A stretch of DNA of 64,000 nucleotides from DAITBA01 sp036824005 (lineage in GTDB: Bacteria; Pseudomonadota; Gammaproteobacteria; Burkholderiales; Rhodocyclaceae), in NCBI GenBank assembly GCA_036824005.1, contig DAITBA010000018.1:29240-93239 (forward strand), given 5' to 3'. Position numbers and translations under genes: made by a program. This document shows, in pieces, positions 19,219-28,330 of the stretch (positions within the stretch are counted from its first letter, which is position 1; each line of letters begins with the position of its first letter). The notes below the pieces were generated by a model. The model was not told where the DNA came from and did no database searches. It saw nothing but the letters and a program-made list of their open reading frames with translations.

Positions 19219-19305
19219 ACCACAAAGGCACAGAGACACAGAGAACTGCACAGAGCATGCAAATGAAATCTCTGTGGAACCTCTGTGTCTCTGTGCCCCT
19301 GTGGT
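19219..19305. repeat. CACAGAG-type inverted repeat, copy 2
   Basis: Arms of 25 bases at 19219-19243 and 19281-19305 match at 23 positions and are separated by 37 bases. The left arm begins ACCACAAAGGCACAGAGAC. It lies between fadE and the thiolase gene; the right arm ends CTGTGGT and is followed by GAGG, nine bases before the thiolase ATG, so the repeat appears to provide that gene's ribosome-binding site. Confidence 0.85.
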
Positions 19306-19317
19306 GAGGCTATTCCA

Positions 19318-20592
19318 ATGAACGTCTATGTAATCGATGGCGCGCGCACGCCTTTCCTCAAGGCGCGGAACGCTCCCGGACCTTTCACCGCCGCAGATCT
19401 CGCCACGGCGGCCGGGCGGGCGCTGCTGGCGCGCCAGGCGTTCGCGCCCGATCAGCTGGACGAAGTCATACTCGGCTGCGCCAGTCCATCGCCGGAAGAG
19501 GTGAACATCGGCCGCGTCGTTGCCCTGCGCATGGGCTGCGGTCAGAAGGTGCCGGGCTGGACAGTGATGCGCAATTGCGCCTCGGGCACGCAGGCTCTGG
19601 ACTCGGCCCTGGTCAATATTCAGAACGGCCGCTCCCAGCTGGTGCTCGCCGGCGGCGTGGATGCGCTATCCCACGCGCCGCTGCTGTACTCCGAGGCCAT
19701 GGTGCGCTGGCTTTCCGGCTGGTATGCGGCGAAGACTTTCGGCCAGCGGGCGCAAGCGCTGGCGGGGTTCAAGCTCGGCTATCTCGCGCCGGTGATCGGC
19801 ATTCTCAAGGGCTTGACCGACCCGGTCGTCGGTTTGTCGATGGGCCAGACGGCGGAGAACCTCGCGTATCGCTTTGGCATTTCGCGCAGCCAGATGGATG
19901 CCTTCTCGGTGCGCAGTCACCAGCGCGTCAGCGCGGGCCAGGACGCCGGCCATTACGCCGAGATCGTGCCGCTGATCGATCGGGACGGCAGCGTTTACGC
20001 CGCCGACGATGGTGTGCGCCGCGACTCGAGTATGGAAAACCTGGCGAAACTAAAGCCCTATTTCGATCGCAAGTACGGCAACATCACGCCTGGCAACAGC
20101 TCCCAGATCACCGATGGCGCCTGCTGGCTGCTGCTGGCGTCCGAGCAGGCCGTCGAGCGATACAAGCTCGAGCCGCTCGGGTGCATCGTCGATTCCCAGT
20201 GGGCGGCGCTCGACCCGGCCCAGATGGGCCTCGGGCCAGTACATGCCGCGACTCCCATCCTGCGACGCCACGGTCTCGGACTGGACGATCTCGATGCCTG
20301 GGAGATCAACGAGGCCTTCGCCGCCCAGGTGCTCGCCTGCCTCGCCGCCTGGGAGGACGATGGCTACTGCCGCGATCATCTCGGTGTCGGCGGCGCCTTG
20401 GGCGAACTGGACCCGGACAAGCTCAATGTGGACGGCGGCGCCATCGCTTTGGGTCATCCCGTGGGCGCCTCGGGCGCGCGCATTGTGCTGCATCTGCTGC
20501 ATGCGTTGAAGCGCAACAGCGGCAATCGCGGCATGGCTGCCATCTGCATCGGCGGCGGCCAGGGCGGCGCGATGCTGGTGGAAACGTGTTGA
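19318..20592 (+). CDS. Acetyl-CoA C-acyltransferase (FadI-type thiolase)
   Basis: A 424-residue thiolase that cleaves 3-ketoacyl-CoA to acetyl-CoA and a shortened acyl-CoA. The nucleophilic cysteine is C87 in RNCASGTQALDSAL; the second-site residues are in NEAFAAQ, the histidine of ALGHPVGASGAR, and the cysteine of CIGGGQGGAM. The length and the extra loop SEAMVRWLSGWYAAKTFG fit the long FadI class better than FadA. The start at 19318 follows GGTGAGG within the repeat. It is paired with the downstream hydratase/dehydrogenase gene, as fadI is with fadJ in E. coli. Confidence 0.9.
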   Translation: MNVYVIDGARTPFLKARNAPGPFTAADLATAAGRALLARQAFAPDQLDEVILGCASPSPEEVNIGRVVALRMGCGQKVPGWTVMRNCASGTQALDSALVNIQNGRSQLVLAGGVDALSHAPLLYSEAMVRWLSGWYAAKTFGQRAQALAGFKLGYLAPVIGILKGLTDPVVGLSMGQTAENLAYRFGISRSQMDAFSVRSHQRVSAGQDAGHYAEIVPLIDRDGSVYAADDGVRRDSSMENLAKLKPYFDRKYGNITPGNSSQITDGACWLLLASEQAVERYKLEPLGCIVDSQWAALDPAQMGLGPVHAATPILRRHGLGLDDLDAWEINEAFAAQVLACLAAWEDDGYCRDHLGVGGALGELDPDKLNVDGGAIALGHPVGASGARIVLHLLHALKRNSGNRGMAAICIGGGQGGAMLVETC

Positions 20593-20667
20593 ACCACAGA
20601 GACACAGAGGCACAGAGGTTACTCAGAGGGCCTCTGTGCTTCCTCTGTGTCTCTGTGCCTCTGTGGT
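20593..20667. repeat. CACAGAG-type inverted repeat, copy 3
   Basis: Arms of 26 bases at 20593-20618 and 20642-20667 match at 24 positions, with 23 bases between. This is the most compact copy and would form a strong hairpin in the RNA between the thiolase and the FadJ-like gene. The GAGG just after the right arm (20668-20671) lies five bases before the next ATG and is a likely ribosome-binding site. Confidence 0.88.
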
Positions 20668-20676
20668 GAGGTTTTC

Positions 20677-22668
20677 ATGAACCTGACGAACTGGAAACTG
20701 CATCATGATGCCGATGGCATCGCCTGGGCAACGCTGGATCGCGACGGCGCCAGCACCAATACCCTGTCCCGCGCGGTGATGGACGAGCTGGCGTACCTGC
20801 TCGACGAACTGGACCAACACCCACCCCTGGGCCTGGTCATCCGCTCAGGCAAGGATGCCGGTTTCGTCGCCGGCGCCGACATCGAAGAATTCACCCGCAT
20901 CGACTCTGCCGCCGGCGCGCGCGAGCTGGTGAGCCGCGGCTGGGATCTGTTCAACCGGCTCGCCGCGGTGAGCTATCCGACGCTGGCGTTGATCCGCGGC
21001 CATTGTCTTGGCGGCGGCCTGGAGCTGGCACTTGGTTGCCGCTATCGCGTGGTGGTGGATGAGCCGGGCACACGGCTGGCGCTGCCCGAGGTCATGCTCG
21101 GCATCGTCCCCGGCTGGGGCGGCATGCTGCGCCTGCCGCGACTGGTGGGACCGGCGGCGGCACTGGACATGATGCTCACTGGCAGGAGTATCGATGCCCG
21201 CCGCGCGAAGCGCATGGGCCTGGCAGACGAGTGCGTGCCGCCGCGTGTCATGGACAATGCCGCGCGCATGGTCGTGCTGTCGGGCCGGCCGCCGCGCACA
21301 CTGTCCTTCGTCCAACGCCTCATGAACGGCTCGCTGCGCGGACTCGTCGCTTCCCGGGCGCGCGCCCAGGTCGCCAGGCGCGCCCGGCCCGAACACTATC
21401 CTGCGCCCTACGCCATCCTCGATATGTGGGCGAACCACGGCGGCAACGCGCTCGCCGTGCCGGCGGACAAGCCCACGTCGCTCGATGCGATCATCGCATC
21501 GCCAACGACCAGAAACCTGATCCGTGTATTCTTCCTGCAGGAACGGCTGAAGGGCTTCGGCAAGGAGTCAGACTTCGACGCCCGTCACGTCCATGTCGTT
21601 GGTGCCGGCACGATGGGCGGCGACATCGCCGCCTGGTGCGCGCTGCGCGGGCTAACCGTGACGCTGCAGGACCAGGGCGTCGAGCGCACCGCACCGGCAA
21701 TCAAACGCGCCGCCATGCTTTATGAGAAGAAGTTCCGCGGCGATCGCAAGCAGGTGCGCATGACTCTGGACCGGTTGATCCCGGACCCGGATGGTCGCGG
21801 CGTGCGCCAGGCTGACGTAGTGATCGAGGCGATTTTCGAGAATCTCGAAGCGAAGCGCGCGCTGTTTGCCAGTATGGAGCCGCTGCTCAAGCCCGGCGCC
21901 GTGCTGGCCACCAACACATCCAGCCTCAAGCTGGAGGACATCGGCGCGGTCCTCGCCAACCCCGCCAGACTGGTCGGCATCCATTTCTTCAACCCGGTGG
22001 CGAAGATGCCCCTGGTGGAGGTCGTCACTGCCGCCGGCAACGATGCCGAAACGGCCCGGCGCGCGGCCGCCTTCGTGCGCCAGATCGACAAGCTGCCGTT
22101 GCCGGTGAAGAGCGCGCCGGGATTCCTGGTCAATGCCGTGCTCGGACCCTACCTGCTGGAGGCGATGCGCTGCGTGGATGAAGGTATCCGGCCGGAAGCG
22201 GTGGACCAGGCGGCCCTGGCCTTCGGCATGCCCATGGGCCCGATCGAGCTGGCCGATGCCGTCGGCCTGGATGTCGCGGTGGCGGCGGGCAAGCAGATCG
22301 CGGCTGCCGGGGCGCCGGCGCCGCGCAGACTGATCGAGCTGGTCGAGGCCGGCCACCTCGGCAAGAAGACCGGGCGCGGGTTTTACACGTGGACTCAGGG
22401 CAAACAACAGAAGGGCGAGCCCGGGGCTGTGCCGGTGGGTCTCGCCGATCGCATTCTCACGCCGCTGCTGCGGGCAGCGCAACGCTGCGTTGCCGAAGGC
22501 GTCGTGGCGGATGCCGATCTCGCCGACGCCGGCGTGATATTCGGCACCGGCTTCGCCCCGTTCACCGGCGGGCCGTTAAACTACATGGCGGCACGGGGCG
22601 GCGCCTCCGGTGCAGCGACGTCAACGGCGCCGACCGCGCCAACAGCGACGCTGGCCAGGGCCGCCTGA
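20677..22668 (+). CDS. Bifunctional enoyl-CoA hydratase/3-hydroxyacyl-CoA dehydrogenase (FadJ-like)
   Basis: A 663-residue protein carrying the second and third steps of beta-oxidation. The hydratase domain comes first (about residues 1-190), with GKDAGFVAGADIEEF and IRGHCLGGGLELALG forming the oxyanion hole. The dehydrogenase begins near residue 305 with the NAD motif GAGTMGGD (309-316), then NTSSLKLEDIG, VGIHFFNPVAKMPLVEVV, and a C-terminal domain ending in an Ala/Thr-rich tail. This hydratase-first order is that of FadB/FadJ. The neighbouring FadI-type thiolase is its likely complex partner. Confidence 0.9.
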   Translation: MNLTNWKLHHDADGIAWATLDRDGASTNTLSRAVMDELAYLLDELDQHPPLGLVIRSGKDAGFVAGADIEEFTRIDSAAGARELVSRGWDLFNRLAAVSYPTLALIRGHCLGGGLELALGCRYRVVVDEPGTRLALPEVMLGIVPGWGGMLRLPRLVGPAAALDMMLTGRSIDARRAKRMGLADECVPPRVMDNAARMVVLSGRPPRTLSFVQRLMNGSLRGLVASRARAQVARRARPEHYPAPYAILDMWANHGGNALAVPADKPTSLDAIIASPTTRNLIRVFFLQERLKGFGKESDFDARHVHVVGAGTMGGDIAAWCALRGLTVTLQDQGVERTAPAIKRAAMLYEKKFRGDRKQVRMTLDRLIPDPDGRGVRQADVVIEAIFENLEAKRALFASMEPLLKPGAVLATNTSSLKLEDIGAVLANPARLVGIHFFNPVAKMPLVEVVTAAGNDAETARRAAAFVRQIDKLPLPVKSAPGFLVNAVLGPYLLEAMRCVDEGIRPEAVDQAALAFGMPMGPIELADAVGLDVAVAAGKQIAAAGAPAPRRLIELVEAGHLGKKTGRGFYTWTQGKQQKGEPGAVPVGLADRILTPLLRAAQRCVAEGVVADADLADAGVIFGTGFAPFTGGPLNYMAARGGASGAATSTAPTAPTATLARAA

Positions 22669-22692
22669 GCGGCTGTGACGGAGCGATTGCCC

Positions 22693-23094
22693 ATGTCGAA
22701 TCACCCGGTACGCCTTCCCGACAAAGAGCCGACGCTGCGGGTCGTGCCCATGCCGGCGGACTTGAATCCTGCCGGCGACGTATTCGGGGGCTGGATCATG
22801 GCGCAGGTGGACCTCGCTGGCGGCGCGCTCGCCCACAAGCGTGCCCGCGGTCGGGTTGCCACCGTAGCCGTCAACGCTTTCCAGTTCAAGGAGCCGGTTT
22901 CGGTCGGCGATATCGTCAGTTTCTACGCCACGATCGTCGGTGTCGGCCGCAGCTCCATCACCATCGACGTCGAGGTCTATGCCGAACGCAATCCGTCGAA
23001 CCCGATCACGGTCAAGGTGACGGAGGCCACGTTGACCTATGTTGCCCTGAGTTCCGACGGCACCAAGCGCGAGGTTCCGCCTGGTGTTGCATAA
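22693..23094 (+). CDS. YciA-like acyl-CoA thioesterase
   Basis: A 133-residue hot-dog fold thioesterase that hydrolyses acyl-CoA to free acid and CoA. The catalytic region NPAGDVFGGWIMAQVDLAGG and the stretch VNAFQFKEPVSVGDIVSFYA are typical of YciA. The ATG at 22693 is preferred because GGAG lies nine bases before it; a GTG six codons upstream lacks one. It follows the FadJ-like gene by 24 bases and may relieve CoA trapping when beta-oxidation is overloaded. That role is an inference. Confidence 0.88.
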   Translation: MSNHPVRLPDKEPTLRVVPMPADLNPAGDVFGGWIMAQVDLAGGALAHKRARGRVATVAVNAFQFKEPVSVGDIVSFYATIVGVGRSSITIDVEVYAERNPSNPITVKVTEATLTYVALSSDGTKREVPPGVA

Positions 23095-23222
23095 AAGCTA
23101 CAGCGGCGTCCGGCCAAGCTTTCACGCGCTTGGCCGAAGCGTAGAATCCATCGTCAAGACGGCGCTCGGCACCCCGTGCGCATGATTGCCGTCCCGACCT
23201 GTTCATGAGAGAGGAGATGTCA

Positions 23223-24527
23223 ATGAAAGCAAGAACGCATCTGGTCATACGCACGCTGCCCCTGCTCCTTGCAGGGCTGTTTTCCGGCACTGCCTCGGCG
23301 GCAGGGTTCGGCCTGTTGGAGCAGAATGCCAGCGGCATCGGCAATGCCTACGCCGGGTCGGCGGCGCTGGCCGAGGACGCCAGCACCATCTTTTTCAACC
23401 CGGCTGGCATGACGCGGCTGGCGGGGCGTAGCTTCGCGGTCGGTGCCGACGCGGTACGGCCGTCGAACAAATTCCGCAACAATGGCTCGATCGGTGCCCT
23501 GGGCCGGCCGGCCGGTGGTGACGGCGGCGATGCCGGCGACTGGGCCGGTATTCCGTTTGGCTACCTGTCGTGGCAACTGAGCCCCAGCCTGTTCGTCGGC
23601 CTTGGCCTGAGCGCCCCCTTCGGCTTGAAAACGGAGTACGACCCGAGCTGGATCGGCCGCTTCCAGGCGACCAAGTCGGAGATCGTCAGCATCAACGTCA
23701 ACCCCTCGGTGGCGTGGAAGGTCAATGACATGGTCTCCCTCGGCTTCGGTGTCAGCTACATGCGCTTCGAGGCGGAGCTGGGTAACAAGGTGAGCCTGGG
23801 GGCCGCCGGCGAGATCGACGCCAAGGTCCAGGGCGACGACGATGCCTGGGGCTGGAACGTCGGCGCACTGTTCCAAGTCTCGCCCAGCACGCGTATCGGC
23901 GCGGCCTATCGCGCCTCGATCAAGCAGCATCTCGAAGGCGACGTCAGCTTCGGCCGCACCGGCGTGGCGCTTGTGGACGCCGGCATTGCCGCCAACCCCG
24001 CTCTAGCCAATGTCGGCATCCGCGCCGACATCGAACTACCCGACAGCTTCACCTTGAGCGTCGTGCAGCAACTGACCGACAGGTGGGAAATGGTGGGCGA
24101 TCTGTCCTGGACCGGCTGGTCGAAGATCCCGCGGCTGCAAATCTACCGTACCAGCGGCGCACTCAGTGGCACGCTGCTGTCCCAGGAAGAGCTGCAGTGG
24201 CGTGACACCTACCGCGTCGCGCTGGGCGGCAACTACAAGTACAACGACCAGTGGAAGGTGCGCTTCGGCATCGCCTACGACCAGTCGCCGGTGGGCGATA
24301 CCTATCGCTTGCCGCGGCTGCCGGACAACGATCGCACCTGGCTTTCCATCGGCGCGCAGTACAAGCCGAACAAGGATGCCGCCATCGACTTCGGCTATAC
24401 GTATATCTTCGTCAAGGACGCGCCGATCAACAACAACCAGGGCGCGCAGGCGGCGAAGGGCCTGCTTCGCGGCGAATACGAGTCCAATGTTCACGTCCTG
24501 GGGGCGCAATACTCCCAGACCTTCTAA
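23223..24527 (+). CDS. fadL: Outer-membrane long-chain fatty acid transporter, FadL/OmpP1 family
   Basis: A 434-residue outer-membrane beta-barrel of the FadL family. Residues 1-24 are a signal peptide (KARTHLVIRTLPLLLAGLFS, ending in ASA before AGF). The mature N-terminus, AGFGLLEQNASGIGNAYAG, is the FadL hatch region, and NPAGMTRL follows the conserved asparagine-proline; the protein ends in QYSQTF, an outer-membrane C-terminal signature with a terminal phenylalanine. It imports long-chain fatty acids or other hydrophobic compounds. The internal ATG at 23223 is preferred, since the signal peptide starts there. Confidence 0.9.
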   Translation: MKARTHLVIRTLPLLLAGLFSGTASAAGFGLLEQNASGIGNAYAGSAALAEDASTIFFNPAGMTRLAGRSFAVGADAVRPSNKFRNNGSIGALGRPAGGDGGDAGDWAGIPFGYLSWQLSPSLFVGLGLSAPFGLKTEYDPSWIGRFQATKSEIVSINVNPSVAWKVNDMVSLGFGVSYMRFEAELGNKVSLGAAGEIDAKVQGDDDAWGWNVGALFQVSPSTRIGAAYRASIKQHLEGDVSFGRTGVALVDAGIAANPALANVGIRADIELPDSFTLSVVQQLTDRWEMVGDLSWTGWSKIPRLQIYRTSGALSGTLLSQEELQWRDTYRVALGGNYKYNDQWKVRFGIAYDQSPVGDTYRLPRLPDNDRTWLSIGAQYKPNKDAAIDFGYTYIFVKDAPINNNQGAQAAKGLLRGEYESNVHVLGAQYSQTF

Positions 24528-24539
24528 GCAGCAATCCGG

Positions 24540-24571
24540 CGCAGCGGACCACGCGGTCCGCTGCGTTCCTG
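24540..24571 (+). terminator. Probable terminator after fadL
   Basis: A perfect hairpin with 11-base arms, CGCAGCGGACC at 24540-24550 and GGTCCGCTGCG at 24555-24565, and a four-base loop, followed by the short T-rich stretch TTCCTGCTT. The weak T-run makes it an imperfect intrinsic terminator. It would separate the fadL transcript from the next beta-oxidation genes. Confidence 0.55.
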
Positions 24572-24614
24572 CTTCACGATTCCCGGTCCCTGTCCACGTT
24601 TTCATGGTGAAGTC

Positions 24615-27002
24615 ATGAGTCAGCATAATTTTCTCGTCCGCAAGGTCGCCGTGCTCGGCGCCGGCGTCATGGGCGCGCAGATCGCCGCCCACTGCGCCAA
24701 TGCCAATGTGCCCGTGGTTCTGTTCGATCTGCCGGCCAAGGAGGGCGCGAAAAACGGCATTGTCATGAAGGCGCTGGACGGCCTGAGGAAGCTCGAGCCA
24801 TCACCTCTCGCGACGAAGGACCGCGCCGGCTTCATCGAAGCGGCCAACTACGACGAGCATCTCGAACTGCTCAGAGGTTGCGATCTGGTGATCGAAGCCA
24901 TCGCCGAACGCATGGACTGGAAGCGGAACCTGTATGCCAAGGTCGCGCCCTTCATCGCGGAGCACGCGATCTTCGCCAGCAACACCTCGGGCCTGTCCAT
25001 CAACAGGCTCGCCGAGGCCCTGCCAGTGGCCATACGTGGGCGCTTCTGTGGCGTGCATTTCTTCAACCCGCCGCGCTACATGCAATTGGTGGAACTGATC
25101 GCGGCCAAGGACACCGATCCCGCCCTGCTCGATCATCTCGAAGCCTTTCTCACGACGACCCTGGGCAAGGGTGTGGTGCGGGCGCTGGACACACCCAACT
25201 TCGTTGCCAACCGCGTCGGCGTCTTTTCCATTCTTGCCGTCATGCACCACACCGAGCGCCTTGGTCTGGGCTTCGACGTGGTGGACGCACTGACGGGCCC
25301 GAGCATCGGCAGGCCGAAGAGTGCCTCCTACCGCACCTGCGACGTCGTCGGGCTGGACACCATGGCCCATGTCATCAAGACCATGCAAGACACGCTGCCC
25401 GACGATCCTTGGCACAAGTACTACGCCGCGCCGGCGTGGTTGTCGTCGCTCATCTCGAAGGGCGCGCTCGGACAAAAGACGCGCGCCGGTATCTACCGCA
25501 AGGATGGCAAGGAGATCAGGGTGCTTGACCTCGCGGCCCAGGACTACCGCGCATCGACGGGGGCCGTCGATGACGAGGTCCAGGCGATCCTCAAGACCAA
25601 GAACCCGGCCGAGAAATTCGCCAAGCTGCGCACGAGCGGAAATGTCCAGGCCCAGTTCCTGTGGGCCATCTTTCGCGACGTGTTCCACTATTGCGCCTAT
25701 CACCTGGCCGAGATCGCCGACAACGCCCGCGATGTGGATTTCGCCATGCGCTGGGGCTTCGGCTGGCAGCAGGGCCCGTTCGAGACGTGGCAGGCCGCGG
25801 GCTGGGAGGCGATCGCGGCCGCCGTGCAGGCGGACATCGAAGCCGGCAAGGCGATGACGGCGGCGTCGCTGCCTGCCTGGGTGTTCGACGGGCGCCGCGA
25901 AGCACATGCGCCCCAGGGCTCTTACTCGGCCGGCGCCGACGCGCTCACGCCGCGTTCGTCACTGCCTGTGTATCGACGTCAGTACTTCCCCGAGCGCGTG
26001 CTCGGCGAGGCGCAGGACGCCGGCGCGACGGTGTTTGAAAACGACGCCGTACGCTTCTGGACGGTCGCCGATGTCGATGACGTGGCCATACTGTCGTTCA
26101 AGAGCAAGATGTGCGCAGTCGGTCCTGACGTGGTCGAGGGCGTGATCGAGGCCGTGGCGCGCGCCGAGGCCGACTACAAGGGCCTCGTCATCTGGCAGCC
26201 GAAGCCGCCGTTTTCCGTCGGCGCCAACCTCGCGGCACTGGGCACGGTACTGCAGGCCGGCGACTATGCCACGGTCGGCAAGGTGGTCGAGCGCTTCCAG
26301 CAGATGTCGCAGCGGCTGAAGTACGCTTTGGTGCCGACGATTGCAGCAGTCAACGGCATGGCCCTGGGTGGTGGCTGCGAGATCATGATGCATTGCGCGC
26401 GCACCGTGGCGGCGCTGGAGTCCTATGTCGGTCTGGTAGAGGCGGGTGTCGGCCTGATTCCGGCGGGCGGTGGCTGCAAGGAACTGGCCCTGCGCGCGAG
26501 CCGCGCCGCGCAGAGAACGACCACCAACGATCCCTTCGCCTTTCTCACCAATGCGTTCCAGACCGTTGCCATGGCCACGGTATCGAAGAGCGCGCTGGAA
26601 GCGAAAGAGCTCGGTTTCCTGCGCGAGTCCGATCCCGTGGTGTTCAATGTCCACGAGCTGCTTTACGTTGCCATTCACACCGCCCGGGCCATGCACGAGG
26701 CCGGCTACCGGCCGAAACTCGCGCCCCGGTCGATCAAGGTCGCCGGGCGCAGTGGCATCGCCACGCTGGAGATGATGCTGGTGAACATGAAGGAAGGCGG
26801 CATGATCTCGGCCCACGATTACCGGGTCGCCAAGGCTGCGGCCACCGCCCTGTGCGGTGGTGATGTCGAAACCGGGACGCTGGTGGATGAGGCCTGGCTG
26901 CTTGCCGTCGAACGCCAGCTATTCCTGGATCTGCTCAAGACCGAACGGACCCAGGCGCGGATCAAACACATGCTCGAAACCGGCAAGCCGCTGCGCAACT
27001 GA
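24615..27002 (+). CDS. 3-hydroxyacyl-CoA dehydrogenase/enoyl-CoA hydratase (FadN-like)
   Basis: A 795-residue fusion with the dehydrogenase first: the NAD-binding motif GAGVMGAQ lies at about residues 15-22, then NTSGLSINRLAEALP and GVHFFNPPRYMQLVELI. The C-terminal third is a hydratase domain with SVGANLAALG and VNGMALGGGCEIMMH (about 578-592). This order is the reverse of the FadJ-like protein and matches FadN of Bacillus. It is followed by a FadA-type thiolase, so this is a second complete multifunctional set. The chain-length preference of each set cannot be read from the sequence. Confidence 0.9.
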   Translation: MSQHNFLVRKVAVLGAGVMGAQIAAHCANANVPVVLFDLPAKEGAKNGIVMKALDGLRKLEPSPLATKDRAGFIEAANYDEHLELLRGCDLVIEAIAERMDWKRNLYAKVAPFIAEHAIFASNTSGLSINRLAEALPVAIRGRFCGVHFFNPPRYMQLVELIAAKDTDPALLDHLEAFLTTTLGKGVVRALDTPNFVANRVGVFSILAVMHHTERLGLGFDVVDALTGPSIGRPKSASYRTCDVVGLDTMAHVIKTMQDTLPDDPWHKYYAAPAWLSSLISKGALGQKTRAGIYRKDGKEIRVLDLAAQDYRASTGAVDDEVQAILKTKNPAEKFAKLRTSGNVQAQFLWAIFRDVFHYCAYHLAEIADNARDVDFAMRWGFGWQQGPFETWQAAGWEAIAAAVQADIEAGKAMTAASLPAWVFDGRREAHAPQGSYSAGADALTPRSSLPVYRRQYFPERVLGEAQDAGATVFENDAVRFWTVADVDDVAILSFKSKMCAVGPDVVEGVIEAVARAEADYKGLVIWQPKPPFSVGANLAALGTVLQAGDYATVGKVVERFQQMSQRLKYALVPTIAAVNGMALGGGCEIMMHCARTVAALESYVGLVEAGVGLIPAGGGCKELALRASRAAQRTTTNDPFAFLTNAFQTVAMATVSKSALEAKELGFLRESDPVVFNVHELLYVAIHTARAMHEAGYRPKLAPRSIKVAGRSGIATLEMMLVNMKEGGMISAHDYRVAKAAATALCGGDVETGTLVDEAWLLAVERQLFLDLLKTERTQARIKHMLETGKPLRN

Positions 27003-27012
27003 TGATGAACAA

Positions 27013-27090
27013 ACCACAGAGGCACAGAGACACAGAGGGTTGCACAGAGCCACGAGAAAATTCTCTGTGAATATCTCTGTGCCCCTGGGT
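27013..27090. repeat. CACAGAG-type inverted repeat, copy 4 (right arm degenerate)
   Basis: The left arm at 27013-27038 begins ACCACAGAGGCACAGAGAC and is well kept. The right arm is decayed, with TCTCTGTGCCCCTGGGT at 27074-27090. It lies between the FadN-like gene and the second thiolase. Here the next gene has its own site (GAAGGAACGCCC before ATG), not one from the repeat. Confidence 0.8.
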
Positions 27091-27119
27091 TTTCATGATT
27101 GAACGTTGAAGGAACGCCC

Positions 27120-28319
27120 ATGACCAAACAAATTCAGGACGCCTATATCGTCGCCGCCACCCGCACCGCGGTGGGCAAGGCACGGGGCGCATTTCGCACT
27201 ACCCGCCCCGATGATCTGCTCGCCCATGCGCTGAAGGCAGCCGTTGCGAAGGCGCCGAAACTGGATCCGGCCGCGATCAGCGACGTCATCGTCGGCTGCG
27301 CCATTCCCGAGGCCGAGCAGGGCATCAACGTGGCTCGGGTCGGCCTGCTTCTGGCCGGCTTGCCCAACAGCGTGCCGGGCATGACCATCAACCGCTTCTG
27401 CTCTTCGGGACTGCAGGCCGTGGCGCTGGCCGCCGACCGCATCCGTCTCGGCGAAGCCGATGTCATGCTGGCCGGCGGCACGGAGACCATGAGCCTGATG
27501 CCGCAGATGATGGGCCACAAGGTTTCCATCAACCCGGCGATCTTCGAGCACGACGAGAACTACGGCATCGCCTTCGGCATGGGGCTGACGGCGGAAAAAG
27601 TGGCGAGCCAGTACCAGGTCAGCCGCGCGGATCAGGATGCGTTTGCGCTTGGCAGCCACCAGAAGGCGGTCGCTGCCATCCAGGCAGGCAAGTTTGCGGC
27701 CGAGATCGCACCCTACACGGTGCGTACCCACATGCCCGATCCCGCGACGGGCGTGGTGAAGATTGTCGAAAAGGCGGTAGCGACCGACGAAGGACCGCGG
27801 CCTGACAGCAGCCTGGAAGGACTGGCAAAGCTCAGGCCGGTCTTTGCCGCGAAAGGTTCCGTCACCGCCGGCAATTCCTCGCAGATGTCCGACGGCGCCG
27901 GCGCCGTTCTCCTTGCGAGCGAACGGGCGCTCAAGCAGTTCGACTTGCAGCCGATTGCCCGCTTCGCGGGTTATTCCGTGGCCGGCGTGCCGCCGGAGGT
28001 GATGGGCATCGGTCCGGTGGAGGCAATTCCTCGCGTGCTCAAGCAGGCCGGCGTGGCCTTGGACCAGGTGGACTGGATCGAGCTCAACGAGGCCTTCGCC
28101 GCCCAGGCCCTGGCGGTGATGCGTACGCTGGGGCTCGATCCGGCGAAGGTCAACCCGCTCGGCGGTGCCATTGCCCTCGGTCATCCGCTCGGTGCGACCG
28201 GCGCCATCCGCACCGCGACCCTGATGAGTGCCATGCAGCGCGAGAAGTTCAAGTACGGCATGATCAGCATGTGCATCGGCACCGGCATGGGCGCGGCCGG
28301 CCTGTTCGAACGCGTCTGA
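27120..28319 (+). CDS. Acetyl-CoA C-acyltransferase (FadA-type thiolase)
   Basis: A 399-residue thiolase of the FadA/PaaJ class. The nucleophile is C94 in INRFCSSGLQAV; NEAFAAQ, the histidine of ALGHPLGATGA and the cysteine of MCIGTGMGAA complete the active site. Start at 27120 follows GAAGGAACGCCC. It lies next to the FadN-like enzyme and should thiolyse its 3-ketoacyl-CoA product. It is shorter than the first thiolase in the region (424 residues), which suggests different substrate ranges; this is inferred. Confidence 0.92.
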   Translation: MTKQIQDAYIVAATRTAVGKARGAFRTTRPDDLLAHALKAAVAKAPKLDPAAISDVIVGCAIPEAEQGINVARVGLLLAGLPNSVPGMTINRFCSSGLQAVALAADRIRLGEADVMLAGGTETMSLMPQMMGHKVSINPAIFEHDENYGIAFGMGLTAEKVASQYQVSRADQDAFALGSHQKAVAAIQAGKFAAEIAPYTVRTHMPDPATGVVKIVEKAVATDEGPRPDSSLEGLAKLRPVFAAKGSVTAGNSSQMSDGAGAVLLASERALKQFDLQPIARFAGYSVAGVPPEVMGIGPVEAIPRVLKQAGVALDQVDWIELNEAFAAQALAVMRTLGLDPAKVNPLGGAIALGHPLGATGAIRTATLMSAMQREKFKYGMISMCIGTGMGAAGLFERV

Positions 28320-28330
28320 GGCGGCGTATC

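Noticed and set aside
19219..27090. CRISPR array from the CACAGAG repeats
   Set aside because: Copies are far apart, palindromic and separated by genes; there are no regular spacers and no cas genes.
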